Assembly (NCBI RefSeq): GCF_000210295.1
Contig: NC_026743.1
Coordinates: 2,976,001-3,040,000, forward strand
Source of the DNA: Trypanosoma brucei gambiense DAL972
Taxonomy: Eukaryota; Euglenozoa; Kinetoplastea; Trypanosomatida; Trypanosomatidae
DNA: 64,000 bases
Direction of reading: 5' to 3'
Shown here: positions 38,833 to 48,868 of the stretch, in pieces
Numbering within the stretch: position 1 is the first letter of the stretch
Layout of the letters: each line of letters starts with the position of its first letter
Position numbers and translations under genes: made by a program
Notes under the pieces: model-generated
What the model saw: only the letters and a program-made list of their open reading frames with translations
The model's database searches: none
What the model was told of the DNA's origin: nothing

Positions 38833-41259
38833 TCAATAGCTTCTCCCAAATAAAACCCACTTCTGCGCCGGTTTATCACAAGATCTGCATATGCACTTCT
38901 TTCCTTCCACAGATTCGGGCTGTTCAAACGGTATGCACAGAGCCTTCGCTCCCATACTCGGCGCACGGGCGTCCTCCCGCTCCTCTTGGGTCTGCAATGC
39001 CTTAGACTCCTCAGCGCTGTCCTTCTTCACCTGATCTTCGCACGATTCGGCGCCACACCACGGCGCGAGCACGAGCGATTTATTGTTAATTGCTGCAGTG
39101 AAGTCATCCCATCGCGTTATCTTCTTTCGGTTCTCCTCCGCCTCCTTCGATGCCCTCTGGAACATGATGTTGTGAATTTCGTTGAGCAAGTCAGACATTG
39201 TCTCAGCGATGCGGCCGTCCCAGGGTACGCTGCGACGTTGACCGTCACAGCGCAATACCAACGATAACTGTTTCGTTTCCATTTCCTTCGGTCCAAGTTC
39301 CACACGGACAGGCACACCCTTAAGCTCCCAGTGGTTAAAGCGCCAGCCGGGACTGTAGTTGTTGCGCAGGTCAGCCTTCACCCGGATGCCAGCGGTGCGG
39401 AGCTCCCCTTCGAGTGCCTTACACCCGTCCAGAAGCACGTTGCGCTGTTCTTGTCGAGTGTCTTTGGTGATGCCAACGGGAATTATAACAACCTGCAAGC
39501 AGGCAACGCGTGGTGGCAATACTATGCCGCGGTCATCACCGTGCACCATAATGGTAACACCAATGACACGGGTGGACAAACCCCACGAATTTTGCCACGG
39601 AATCAGGGTTGAGTCATCATTTTTGTCTGGGTCCTGGAAACAAATGTTGAACATCTTTCCGAAGTTCTGACCCAAGTTGTGACTGGTGCCACCCTGGCAG
39701 CCACGACCGACAGCTGCAATGTATGTTTCCACTGTTGTCGTGTAATACCCCCCAGCAAACTTCTCCTTTTCCGTCTTTTTGCCCTTCACAACTGGTACGG
39801 CAAGTAGATCAGTGTAAACAGCCGCATAGTGATCAAGAATTTCCAAAACTTCACGGGAGCATTCCTCTTCGGTCTGCCACGCGCAGTGACCCTCTTGCCA
39901 GAGGAACTCCCGCGTACGAATGAAAGGCATAGGGTGTGAAAATTCCCATCGCACAACACTGTTCCATGCATTCAAGCGAACTGGAAGGTCCCGGTGCGAA
40001 CGGATCCACTTGGCGTAGTACGGGTACATAACTGTCTCGCTTGTGGGGCGAATCGCGACGGGAACTTCGAGGTCGGATTCGCCTGCTTTGGTTACCCATG
40101 CCACCTCCGGGGCGAAGCCTTCAATGTGGTCTTTTTCCCGCTCCAAGCACGTCTTGGACACGAACATAGGGAAATAGCAGTCCTCAACACCCATCGCCTC
40201 AATGCGGCTGCCAAAGAACTTTTGGACGCTTTTCCAAATAAAGAAGGACCAAGGACGCATTATGTAACAACCGGAGACGTCATAATACTCAATCATTTCC
40301 GCCTTCGTAATAACCTCCGTGTACCATTGAGAGAAGTTATCGCGTCGACTCGCCATGATTCCCAGTTTGGTTTCGCCCTTGGTGTCTCCCTTGGCTTCGC
40401 CTACCGAGGGCCCGGGCGCCACCTTTGTTTTTTTTGCATCAGTAGTGGCGGGCGCGGTGGTCGCCTTCTCTGAAAAGTCGACAACAGTATATGGAAAATC
40501 AATTTTCTGCAAGAAATCCTGGAGCTGCGTCGGTGTTATTAAAGTACTCTTGTCGTTGCGACATGGATGAAAAACAACTGGAAGGGTGCTGTCGATCAAC
40601 GCCTTGTCCAGGGCGACTTTTACGTCCTTCGCGCCATTATTAACCAATGCAAAGGGTGTCACGCTACCCTGCACAACACCCAACTTTTCAAGTAAAAGGT
40701 CTTCCGACGCAAAGCGGAGGTCCTTCGTTTTCATGGCGTTCTGTACCGTTTTCATGTTAGTTTTGGTTGTATGTAATGCTGAAACGAGAACCAATTCACC
40801 CTTTGAACTCTTGAGAAACAAGTTCTTGGTGCCAATGCAAGGGACCTCAAATCGACCTAGTTCCTTGTTCGCCTCTTCCACCGTGTGCTTCTCTTCATGA
40901 GAAATAGTTGGAAGACTTAAACCCAAGCTCTGCAGCACTTGCAAGAGCTCCGCCTCGCCTCGACAATTACTTGCTGACATTGTTCTGGGTGCTTTTGTGC
41001 TCTGCTCTGTTGTGGTGGTAAAGGGGGAGTTTACACTAGGGCGCAAATTTGAACATAATGGTCCATGCACTTCACTGCGATGTCGTTGAGAGTAGCACCG
41101 CGCTGAATAACAGGCAGCAGCAGCATGACTGTTAATAACTCTCCATGTCACTGCGGAGAACACCAGGCCCCGCCGCTGCCTCTGGCGCAAGGCGGCGCAA
41201 CTCCAACAGCACGACAGGAGAGGACTAAAGTTATTGCGGACACATGTTGCCATCAGCAT
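38833..41259 (-). CDS. Prolyl-tRNA synthetase with N-terminal YbaK/ProX editing domain and possible mitochondrial presequence
   Basis: 808 aa from the first ATG (41259), or 715 aa from the in-frame ATG at 40980. The long form begins with an Arg/Cys/Ser-rich segment of about 90 residues with no acidic residues for the first 60, typical of a mitochondrial presequence. The short form begins MSASN just before the YbaK/ProX domain (about 100-270 of the long form), which deacylates mischarged Ala-tRNA(Pro). The synthetase core is the archaeal/eukaryotic ProRS type: TSETVMYPYYAKWI, the RTREFLWQEGH motif 2, and HGDDRGIVLPPRVA motif 3. The C-terminal zinc-binding region (WCGAESC ... CICRSC) ends in the terminal Tyr that is diagnostic of this class. 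Both cytosolic and mitochondrial enzymes could come from one gene by alternative trans-splicing. Confidence 0.93.
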   Translation of the reverse strand: MLMATCVRNNFSPLLSCCWSCAALRQRQRRGLVFSAVTWRVINSHAAAACYSARCYSQRHRSEVHGPLCSNLRPSVNSPFTTTTEQSTKAPRTMSASNCRGEAELLQVLQSLGLSLPTISHEEKHTVEEANKELGRFEVPCIGTKNLFLKSSKGELVLVSALHTTKTNMKTVQNAMKTKDLRFASEDLLLEKLGVVQGSVTPFALVNNGAKDVKVALDKALIDSTLPVVFHPCRNDKSTLITPTQLQDFLQKIDFPYTVVDFSEKATTAPATTDAKKTKVAPGPSVGEAKGDTKGETKLGIMASRRDNFSQWYTEVITKAEMIEYYDVSGCYIMRPWSFFIWKSVQKFFGSRIEAMGVEDCYFPMFVSKTCLEREKDHIEGFAPEVAWVTKAGESDLEVPVAIRPTSETVMYPYYAKWIRSHRDLPVRLNAWNSVVRWEFSHPMPFIRTREFLWQEGHCAWQTEEECSREVLEILDHYAAVYTDLLAVPVVKGKKTEKEKFAGGYYTTTVETYIAAVGRGCQGGTSHNLGQNFGKMFNICFQDPDKNDDSTLIPWQNSWGLSTRVIGVTIMVHGDDRGIVLPPRVACLQVVIIPVGITKDTRQEQRNVLLDGCKALEGELRTAGIRVKADLRNNYSPGWRFNHWELKGVPVRVELGPKEMETKQLSLVLRCDGQRRSVPWDGRIAETMSDLLNEIHNIMFQRASKEAEENRKKITRWDDFTAAINNKSLVLAPWCGAESCEDQVKKDSAEESKALQTQEEREDARAPSMGAKALCIPFEQPESVEGKKCICRSCDKPAQKWVLFGRSY
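41007..41030 (-). promoter_or_regulatory. Candidate internal trans-splice acceptor giving the short ProRS
   Basis: On the minus strand, inside the long ProRS frame, a C/T-rich stretch at about 41015-41030 is followed by AG at 41008-41007. This is 26 nt before the in-frame ATG at 40980. Splicing here would remove the presequence-like region and yield the 715-aa form. Prediction only. Confidence 0.4.
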
Positions 41260-41543
41260 TGAAGCTTTTGGAGTGAACAGCACCAATCATGGTGGAAAAA
41301 GTGAAAAGGTATACGATGCACGACGAGGAAGAAAAAAAAGTACCTTCAATCACAACCTTCCTCCCCGCAGCGCATATAAAATGCGTCACGAGATTATGAC
41401 GATAACGAAAAACAATAGTGCAACATGTTCAATAGCAGATACAAAGCGAAGTGAGTAAGGGAACTGCTCAACTAACCCAGCTCCAAAAGACACAAACTGT
41501 TATCACGCCTTACTAATTCCTTCCTCACTCCGTCCAATGTGCG

Positions 41544-42014
41544 CTAGTGTACCAATGAGAACCTCATGTCTGGACTCATATGTCGCAACTCATCCAATTT
41601 ATTCTTTCCGTAATTCATTTGCCACTCGATACGAGTAATATACTTCCGCGATATGTTTGCACCCTTGTCAAATTCGGACCGTATGAATCGGCGAAGATTA
41701 GCCTGCGTTCGAAGATCCCTCATTCGTCTGGTTTCCTTGAGTAGATCACGGTAGAGTTGAAGTATTTCCCTTTGCACACCGCTAATTCGAGGTCCCCGTG
41801 GTAATTGATGCTGCATTTCCGCAGGAGACGTTGGAGAAGCTGTGGACGCAGCGGCTGCAGAATGTCCAGGGGTCACAGAATTTCCAGAGTGTGATAAATT
41901 GTTTCCATACACTGCGTCTCTGTAAACCTTTGTCAAGGCATCAAAGGCAAAGTTGTGTGCGGTCCCTCCGCGATCGTTCACTCTGTGTCTGAGCCACTGT
42001 GAACAGTGCAGCAT
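41544..42014 (-). CDS. LYR-motif protein, SDHAF1-like succinate dehydrogenase assembly factor
   Basis: A 156-aa protein from the ATG at 42014 (upstream TTG-headed extension rejected). Residues 80-102 contain the LYR motif (LQLYRDLLKE, LYR at 87-89). This is followed by FIRSEFDKGANISRKYITRIEW, matching the IRxEFR..., R...IE pattern of SDHAF1, and YGKNKLDELRHM near 135-146. LYR proteins bind the acyl-carrier protein and the HSC20/ISCU machinery in the mitochondrial matrix; SDHAF1 delivers Fe-S clusters to SDHB. An extra low-complexity segment (40-75, Ser/Ala/Pro) precedes the motif, longer than in the human protein. LYR family is clear; SDHAF1 subclass likely. Confidence 0.78.
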   Translation of the reverse strand: MLHCSQWLRHRVNDRGGTAHNFAFDALTKVYRDAVYGNNLSHSGNSVTPGHSAAAASTASPTSPAEMQHQLPRGPRISGVQREILQLYRDLLKETRRMRDLRTQANLRRFIRSEFDKGANISRKYITRIEWQMNYGKNKLDELRHMSPDMRFSLVH

Positions 42015-42247
42015 CCTCCCAAGACTGACCAACTTTGTGAAAACACGAGGGTAAAAAATGGTAGGGACAAATGAATCAGAAACCCGGAGCACAACCAAAC
42101 TTGTGCACTCACAGATGCACAATAACAACCAAAACCACGAAGATACCAATGGGATAATAAGCTTGCAAACGACCCCTACGCCTTTTCCCCTAAATGTGTT
42201 TCATCCGCTTCACCCCCACGTACACCCTTTTCACATGGCAACGCGTT

Positions 42248-45040
42248 TCAATCAAGGAAATCGTAGACTTCATTGTCAAGGAAGCCCTCCATGTTATCTG
42301 GCACATTTCTGTCAGAGTTTTTCATGTGGTCCTTGCTTTGAGTCCACGGGTTGGTGACAAGAATGCCTGGGCACAGGAGCAACTCCGATGTGTGCTCCAT
42401 ACCGCGGAAAAACGCCACTTCCTCTTGTACACCAACCAGGCGGAGAGGCATTTTACTGTTCTTTCCGCGGACTAAGGTCCCCACCGCTGCATCAAACGAT
42501 GCAGCAGCAGCTGCGGATTGGCCGCTTTCATCATAAAAGCGGAGTGGATGCCTGCTCTTTGCGACCGTCGACCACGGAAGGAGGTATCCAACAAAACGTG
42601 ATGCCGTGCCGCCTGTGGGGTTCACTATAGCGCAGGCCTCTCGCACAGACCCAGTGGTCCCAAGCCACAACCACTTTCTGCTAGAGTCACGTGTGGGCGA
42701 AAGCTCGTCCAGGAGGTCCCAGCGCGACGCATCGCCGCTGAAGCTACGGTGTGCGGGAGGGTAAACAACATGCCTTTTCCACAACTCCGAGTCGCCACTG
42801 CCACCCGTTTGTAGTGACAAGTTCTGACCGTCGCACCCGAGAGGGTAAGACCAACCAAATGCACTAAACTCCGTACAAGTGGGGTCTGGAACCAGCATAT
42901 CCAACAACGAACGGAGCACCATACAGTTAGAAGGAGCCTGCCAATGCGCTTCCTGTTCTCTGCCCCCGGGGTCACAACACGAGCAGTATTCGTGGTGCAA
43001 CAACAACATTGTCCACAGAAGTCGATGGCGCATCATCCGTTGTATGTCAAACTTCCCGGATTCGGAGTCCTCCCTTCCGCTTTGATTATGGTTCGTTAAG
43101 CTACTCCCTCCAACTTTTGTTCTCTCCCAAACACCGAAGAAGGCGTTTGCCGCTGTATTCGAGTAGGCTCTTCCTTTCAACCAGTTCACGCACTGCTGTG
43201 AGTGGAGCACAAGGGCCTGTATTGCTACGAGGCGCAGTCCTTCCACCACCGCTATAACATCCTGCTGGAAGGGATGCTGAAGGACGTGTCGTGCAGTGAA
43301 AAGCGGCGAGTGGCCTCCCGCGTGGTGTTCAATATCGGATATGGCTGCGGTAATTTCGCCATTGTCACCGAGTGACCTCCACACACTGGAGTGAGATGAG
43401 CACTCATCAAGTGCATTGTAATAGCGTAGCAGTGATGTCTCAAGAACACGGAAGGCAACGTTACGAAGCAAGGTGGCAACGTCATTGCGAGAAGCAACCG
43501 TGCCTCCCGCAAGAAGCACAGATCCTTCACAACCTTCTTCCATTAGGCTTGCTTTCTTTTCCACCATCACGGCCCTTACGAGGTGGCGCGCCGCACGGTA
43601 AAAAAAGTGAAGCACTTGTAGTTGCTGCTGTGGGGCCGCTCCTGGGAAGCATACGTGATCACCAACCGATCCGCCTGACGGGCACTGGCTTTGCTGCATC
43701 TTTTCTTTAACGTCGGACACGAGCCGCTCACAAAGGTCCTTGAGAGCATGAACACGTGGTTTATGGGGAAGTAGCGCGTAGTGGTGTTCTGCAGACTGTC
43801 CCTGTAGCCTTTGTAGCTCACTGATGGCGTTGTAAATAATTGTTTGAATGCTCCCAAATGAAAGGGGGAGTAGCGTCCCGATACCGGTATCAAGCACTTG
43901 GCTGACAAATTCGGCCAGCGGTACGATACATCGGAGGATTACAGACGGCTCGTCCAGCTTTAATTTCACTTCGACAGGCACCACGGGCGCTGAAGTCATA
44001 TCTCTTTCCTCATTGCTCCCAACTCCCACCCGTGAATCAACTGACAACCGCAACAACACGCGTCGCAGCGTATCATCATCCCCAACGAAAACACTCAAAG
44101 AAGGACTGTTAGTTGCCGGACCACCAGTGCTCCGGCGTGAGGTATCAAACCAGTCGTTGTAGAACCGCGCGTAAGCGGTGCGAACGCTGCCGTGAATAAG
44201 CAACGGCGCCTCGCCCCTCCAGAAAAAACATTTTTCCAGAGAATCAGTTACAGTATTTATCGATGCGGAACAACAGTTCCTCGGTTGCCCCGTTTCCGCT
44301 GGGTGGCGTTGGCCCCATAAACCAAAAAGCGCCACCATCTTGCATATGACATCGTTAACTTCTTGTTTAACCGCTTCGTCACTGATATGGAGGGACCGAC
44401 GGGCGAAATTGTGCAGCAAAAACTCCAGAGACGGCCACTCGTGGCGGGACATATCCTCCAAACTCATCTCACTGAGGCTGTTGACGTAGAGCGCCACGTG
44501 TCCAACAACTATCTGCATTGGCATATTGGCAACACTGAGTAGCCATTCCACTATCACAGGCAGCAGCGGTCGCACCGCCGAGTGCGTCGCAACAAGGGGA
44601 ATTAGAGGAGTTAGTAAACGTTCTGTTAATAGAATTATCGAACCCCCTGAGTGTCCGCATCGTATTGCCCACCCACATCCCTCCGGCCCGACCGCATATC
44701 CCAAACGCTTCGTCACTTCCACCGCCAGGAGCGGGTGGAGTTCACCACTATGACTACGGTCCAGAAACAATGTCAGTAACGCATCGACGCGACCTGGCGA
44801 TTCCCACCAGCGGACCGATACCTTTTGTTGCTCACGAAGAAAACGACGCACGGCAACAGAAGTTGAATTCAAAACTACTGACGTTTCCCCTTTCGAGCTC
44901 GTATTTGTGCTCCCTAAACGGTGACCGTTCCCTTGAGTTACCCCACCTCTTGATGGGCCGCAATGGTATCGAGTGGCGGTACCACGAGGACATACAACCG
45001 CAAAGCGAGGCACCACCCGTCGTGCTACCGGGGGGAACAT
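42248..45040 (-). CDS. Conserved-looking hypothetical protein, probably mitochondrial
   Basis: A 930-aa protein that I do not recognise. The first 40 residues are rich in Arg, Val, Ala and Thr with no acidic residues, consistent with a mitochondrial presequence. The body is mainly alpha-helical by eye with many Leu/Val/His, and has Cys-rich spots such as EYCSCCDPGG around residue 690. No zinc, kinase or nuclease motif that I can name. No transmembrane segment is obvious. Clear ATG start. It lies directly upstream of the SDHAF1-like gene, with 233 bp between. Function unknown; structure prediction against trypanosome mitoribosome or RNA-editing subunits would be the natural test. Confidence 0.75.
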   Translation of the reverse strand: MFPPVARRVVPRFAVVCPRGTATRYHCGPSRGGVTQGNGHRLGSTNTSSKGETSVVLNSTSVAVRRFLREQQKVSVRWWESPGRVDALLTLFLDRSHSGELHPLLAVEVTKRLGYAVGPEGCGWAIRCGHSGGSIILLTERLLTPLIPLVATHSAVRPLLPVIVEWLLSVANMPMQIVVGHVALYVNSLSEMSLEDMSRHEWPSLEFLLHNFARRSLHISDEAVKQEVNDVICKMVALFGLWGQRHPAETGQPRNCCSASINTVTDSLEKCFFWRGEAPLLIHGSVRTAYARFYNDWFDTSRRSTGGPATNSPSLSVFVGDDDTLRRVLLRLSVDSRVGVGSNEERDMTSAPVVPVEVKLKLDEPSVILRCIVPLAEFVSQVLDTGIGTLLPLSFGSIQTIIYNAISELQRLQGQSAEHHYALLPHKPRVHALKDLCERLVSDVKEKMQQSQCPSGGSVGDHVCFPGAAPQQQLQVLHFFYRAARHLVRAVMVEKKASLMEEGCEGSVLLAGGTVASRNDVATLLRNVAFRVLETSLLRYYNALDECSSHSSVWRSLGDNGEITAAISDIEHHAGGHSPLFTARHVLQHPFQQDVIAVVEGLRLVAIQALVLHSQQCVNWLKGRAYSNTAANAFFGVWERTKVGGSSLTNHNQSGREDSESGKFDIQRMMRHRLLWTMLLLHHEYCSCCDPGGREQEAHWQAPSNCMVLRSLLDMLVPDPTCTEFSAFGWSYPLGCDGQNLSLQTGGSGDSELWKRHVVYPPAHRSFSGDASRWDLLDELSPTRDSSRKWLWLGTTGSVREACAIVNPTGGTASRFVGYLLPWSTVAKSRHPLRFYDESGQSAAAAASFDAAVGTLVRGKNSKMPLRLVGVQEEVAFFRGMEHTSELLLCPGILVTNPWTQSKDHMKNSDRNVPDNMEGFLDNEVYDFLD

Positions 45041-45760
45041 GATCAGCTTTTCCCCAAAACACCATCGTTTGACAGCAGTGGTGGTACGAGAGTATAATTA
45101 CGATGCAAACAAAGACAAAACAGTGCAAAAGTTAGATGTTTAAGCTGGTCCACAGTGACCCTTCTACACAGAAATACGAAGGATGAAAACTAAATGTAGC
45201 GAAGGACAGTGCGGTGCCTCTTACCCAGTAACACTTGGTTTAAGGATTTTCACTGCAAGTACCAACCGACTTCGAACCCTCCAGAGCCAGCGGTAACGAC
45301 AATAACTTGCTTTCGTAAACAAACATCTCGCTTCATTGCAACGTCAAAGGGAATTTAAAATCATTTGTTGTGGGAAGTGGCAATAAGAGCGGTGGTAACG
45401 AACACTTACATACGGAGGAGGAGTAACAGTTGGTAACGACATCATGAAGAGAAAACCATGATAATAATGACAAAAGCAACGAACCTGCTGATCTAATGTG
45501 AATAGGGACCCTTGTAAACGAATGCACGATTGTTAGTAACAAAATTTTTGTTGGCACCTCCGTTAGAAACTTTTATTACTTACACCACACGCTTGTTAGC
45601 ATCAATAGATAGCCCCTGTCATCCAACCGCCAAGTACTAAAAATGTAAAAATAAAAAATGAAAACCACAATTCATCCCTTATTGTTGTGAAAGTCTAAAT
45701 CAAAATAACAAACCACATCATTGGCTTGGCCACAGACGCGCGGCATCTGTTCTGCCGTAT
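45041..45760. other. Spacer between the mitochondrial hypothetical and coiled-coil genes
   Basis: About 720 bp, A/T-rich, no credible gene. It holds the 5' UTR of the gene at 45040 and the 3' UTR of the gene ending at 45761. Confidence 0.55.
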
Positions 45761-48700
45761 CTATCTTCGGCACAGACGCACTGACGCCCACCTCCCCGCG
45801 AGGTTGGGGTCGTTTTGCGAAAGGGGAAACAATCTGGGGGAATTGCTATTAGTTGCATTGCATGAGTGGATATACAGTGAGTCACATCGCCCTGGGGAAG
45901 ACACGGACCTTCGTTGGGTCAACTCGCCTGTAACCACCTGCTGCCTACCCAACGGAGCCACAACGTCAATACCCAGCTGCGATCTAGCAGCGGTAAACCC
46001 ATCGGCAGATGCGTCCTTACCAGATTCTGTTGATCTTCGGCCCGCGAAATCTTCAAAAACGAAGGGTGGTAACGTCATTCTGCCGCTAAGTGGTGATGGC
46101 GGCAGACTCCGTGGTGTTTCCCTGGGGTACGCTACCCCACCACCAGGCTTTGGACTGGGCATGGGTGTCCATTTCGACTGCCCCTGCGAGTGTATGAACA
46201 AGCCGGGTATGCGGTTCTTCGAACCGCTCTTAACTGCAGACACGCTTAAAGGTTGAATTTGGAAGCCGTGGCCTACCTGTTGCATTGGTTGATTTTCCTT
46301 TTGTTCCTCAAAAGGTCCCTTGGGCATCCGGCTATGCTGTATCCGAACTATGGCGGGACTTCCCTTATTTTCCACCACGTTCATCGACTGCTGTTGGAAT
46401 AACCACCTGATTGCTTCAGTAAGCATCAAACGCAACGTATGACTAAATTCGTCCAGTTGTTGTTCCAGATGCTTCTGTAGGTGCGCCAAACCGCCGTCAT
46501 ACAATGAATGCAAGACTGGCACACGGTTTCTCACATCCAAAAACTCTGAATCGACTGAAAGTTGTGCTTCAGTATCATTTCGATGCGATGGACAGACATT
46601 CTCCTCTACATTGTTAGTTATCTCTTCTTTCGCAGCACAACCTGTCACACATGTATTCCTTTGCGGCTCTACTCTCTTTGGCTGCAGATGCGGCCGCTGT
46701 GCCAACTGGCACTCTTCCCTCTCGCATACATCATACGCTACGGGAGTCGCTTTCATCTCTACACGCAGCGTCGAGCGGTGGGTGTATAAGTTCCTCATCC
46801 GCTTCTCCAATTGAGCTACACACTCTCCGGCGCAATGTAAAAGTTCGGCAGTACTTTCACAACCTTTCAACGTTGTTGTTGAGGCATCAGAATCCCCTCT
46901 AAAAACTACAGGGGTACCACACTCCTCAGACAGCATCACAATCTCTGAGGATTTGAGCGCTTCCAAAGATTCAACGAGTGCCATTAGTTTCGAGTGGTCA
47001 GACACTGATGTTACACCCTTGTTGCACACACCCATATTCACTCGCCTCAGCACGTGTGAAAGTTGGTCCGCAACCCACTTTCTCCGAGACTCACCACACT
47101 GTAATGCAGCAACCACATGGAGTAACTGAGTTTCAATGTCCTGAGTTTGAGATACACTCATACTCAACGGGTCGTCACCTTCATCAAGGCCAACAGCATC
47201 TGTGAAGCAACCACCGTTTGAGTCTATGTTGCTTTCACATCCCCTTAACTCCGCTTTAAGTTCACTTATTCTCTGCTGCAATCGCTTGTTTTCTTCAACC
47301 CTCCTTTGGTCGAGCTCCCTTAGTCTTTTCACCTGAGCCTCACTTTCCAAAAGGGCAGTTTTAACTGCATTGCACCTTGATATCACCGCTTTAAACTCCA
47401 ATTCCCTCTCTTCAATGCGCTGCATCGTGCGCATCGCGGTGAGTCGGGCTTGACGCAGTGCTGTCGCCAGGAGTTCTTGCTTTAATCTGACTACCTTTTC
47501 CCTCGCGAGCCACTCGTCCATCTCCCCAACCAACTTTGCTTCAGCGCCTTCAGTGGAAATAGCCCAACTACATGGATGGGGCGCGACCGCACCCGGGGCA
47601 CAACAGAACGGTAAGGCGGTAGGTCGCTGCACGCTGCATCCGTCGCTCGCCACACCGGAAGGCTGTTCATCTGTTCCGCTTGTTCTCACATCGGCACCCT
47701 GCTCATATCCATAAGCAGCTGTCTCCCCCTTTGTGATCCCTCCTTCTCCATCCAAATCCTCCTTTACCTGCTGTCCCCAGTTGACGTTGGGCACGGCGGA
47801 GGTCGACACACCAGACGTCGGCGGAAACGGTTGTATGTCGTCTACATCCGCTGGTGACAGCACGTGCTGTCGCTGCGCCGACATGGTATTATGGTATTCC
47901 CAGAGACACCGAATTGCCACAGCGAGCTGATGCTCTGCAAACAAACAACGACGCTTCCAGTCGGCAGTGCCATTTCCCTCCACGTTGACCCCTCCTTGAC
48001 CCACAGCCATAATAGAAGAACCAGAAAAATCCAAAGCACCTCCAAATCTCTGTGAGCCCTCCTCCCACATATAGCGGCAACCACTAGGCGAGCTCGCTTG
48101 GACTGGGGTGATTGCGCTGGTGTGGTGCCCTCGACGACGCCGCTTGGCGTTCCTCCCGCCTGTCAGCATGAATGAGAGTGGAGGCCGATGCCCATCATTC
48201 GCAATTTCCGTGATCGTCTCTGACGTTGCGTAGACCCCCTTCACAGGTGAAAGAGACCGCAATTTCTCCTGAGTAGGGTCGTTATGACTTGTATCAGCAT
48301 TCACTGGGCACCCGCGAACGAGGAGCGTTTCAAAATGTGCGGGGTGCTCTTCCACACTACCGGAGGTGAAAACGGCACTTTGGGAATAAGCCGTCTCGGT
48401 CAGTAACTTTGACCGCAATGCTTCATCATCGTCTCCTGCGCCTCCCCCGCAATACAAGTTTCCTGAGTTCCGCTCCTCCACCAAAGCGTCCCGTCTGTGT
48501 GGTTCTATATGAGCGCTCCCCTCACGAACTGCGCATACCTCTTCCCCATTCCTGTTAACCATTAGTAAGTCAAAGGTCGGGATGCAGTGGGACGTCAGTC
48601 TTCCCTCAACGGACACCTCGCGGGGGGTGAGGACAATGCTAGGAGTCCGCGGGGAGCAGCTGAACATGGGAGACATCCCTGGCCCCGCCACATCTTCCAG

Positions 48701-48868
48701 CACATCGGGAAGGCTCGAGTCTGTCACTGAGATGGCATCACATCGACCGCGCGCAGGCAACTCAGGGGATGCCTGGGACGAAGAAGGGGAGCTGCTGCTG
48801 GTTGAAGCAGCGATATTGGAAGTTATTTCGGGGGCCACCGACACGACTTCTTGGTTGTCGCAGTTCAT
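45761..48868 (-). CDS. Coiled-coil protein of unknown function
   Basis: A 1035-aa protein with a Ser/Pro-rich, probably disordered N-terminus (1-300), an Ala/Gly-rich middle with a short helix near 310-345, and a clear coiled coil at about 460-570 (heptad Leu/Arg/Glu pattern in the EERELEFKAVISRC and KRLQQRISELKAEL region). A second helical stretch lies near 810-860 (YDGGLAHLQKHLEQQL). The C-terminal 150 residues are polar and Pro-rich. No enzyme motif or membrane segment. It could be cytoskeletal (flagellum, basal body or FAZ), but nothing in the sequence proves that. Clear ATG start. Confidence 0.78.
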   Translation of the reverse strand: MNCDNQEVVSVAPEITSNIAASTSSSSPSSSQASPELPARGRCDAISVTDSSLPDVLEDVAGPGMSPMFSCSPRTPSIVLTPREVSVEGRLTSHCIPTFDLLMVNRNGEEVCAVREGSAHIEPHRRDALVEERNSGNLYCGGGAGDDDEALRSKLLTETAYSQSAVFTSGSVEEHPAHFETLLVRGCPVNADTSHNDPTQEKLRSLSPVKGVYATSETITEIANDGHRPPLSFMLTGGRNAKRRRRGHHTSAITPVQASSPSGCRYMWEEGSQRFGGALDFSGSSIMAVGQGGVNVEGNGTADWKRRCLFAEHQLAVAIRCLWEYHNTMSAQRQHVLSPADVDDIQPFPPTSGVSTSAVPNVNWGQQVKEDLDGEGGITKGETAAYGYEQGADVRTSGTDEQPSGVASDGCSVQRPTALPFCCAPGAVAPHPCSWAISTEGAEAKLVGEMDEWLAREKVVRLKQELLATALRQARLTAMRTMQRIEERELEFKAVISRCNAVKTALLESEAQVKRLRELDQRRVEENKRLQQRISELKAELRGCESNIDSNGGCFTDAVGLDEGDDPLSMSVSQTQDIETQLLHVVAALQCGESRRKWVADQLSHVLRRVNMGVCNKGVTSVSDHSKLMALVESLEALKSSEIVMLSEECGTPVVFRGDSDASTTTLKGCESTAELLHCAGECVAQLEKRMRNLYTHRSTLRVEMKATPVAYDVCEREECQLAQRPHLQPKRVEPQRNTCVTGCAAKEEITNNVEENVCPSHRNDTEAQLSVDSEFLDVRNRVPVLHSLYDGGLAHLQKHLEQQLDEFSHTLRLMLTEAIRWLFQQQSMNVVENKGSPAIVRIQHSRMPKGPFEEQKENQPMQQVGHGFQIQPLSVSAVKSGSKNRIPGLFIHSQGQSKWTPMPSPKPGGGVAYPRETPRSLPPSPLSGRMTLPPFVFEDFAGRRSTESGKDASADGFTAARSQLGIDVVAPLGRQQVVTGELTQRRSVSSPGRCDSLYIHSCNATNSNSPRLFPLSQNDPNLAGRWASVRLCRR

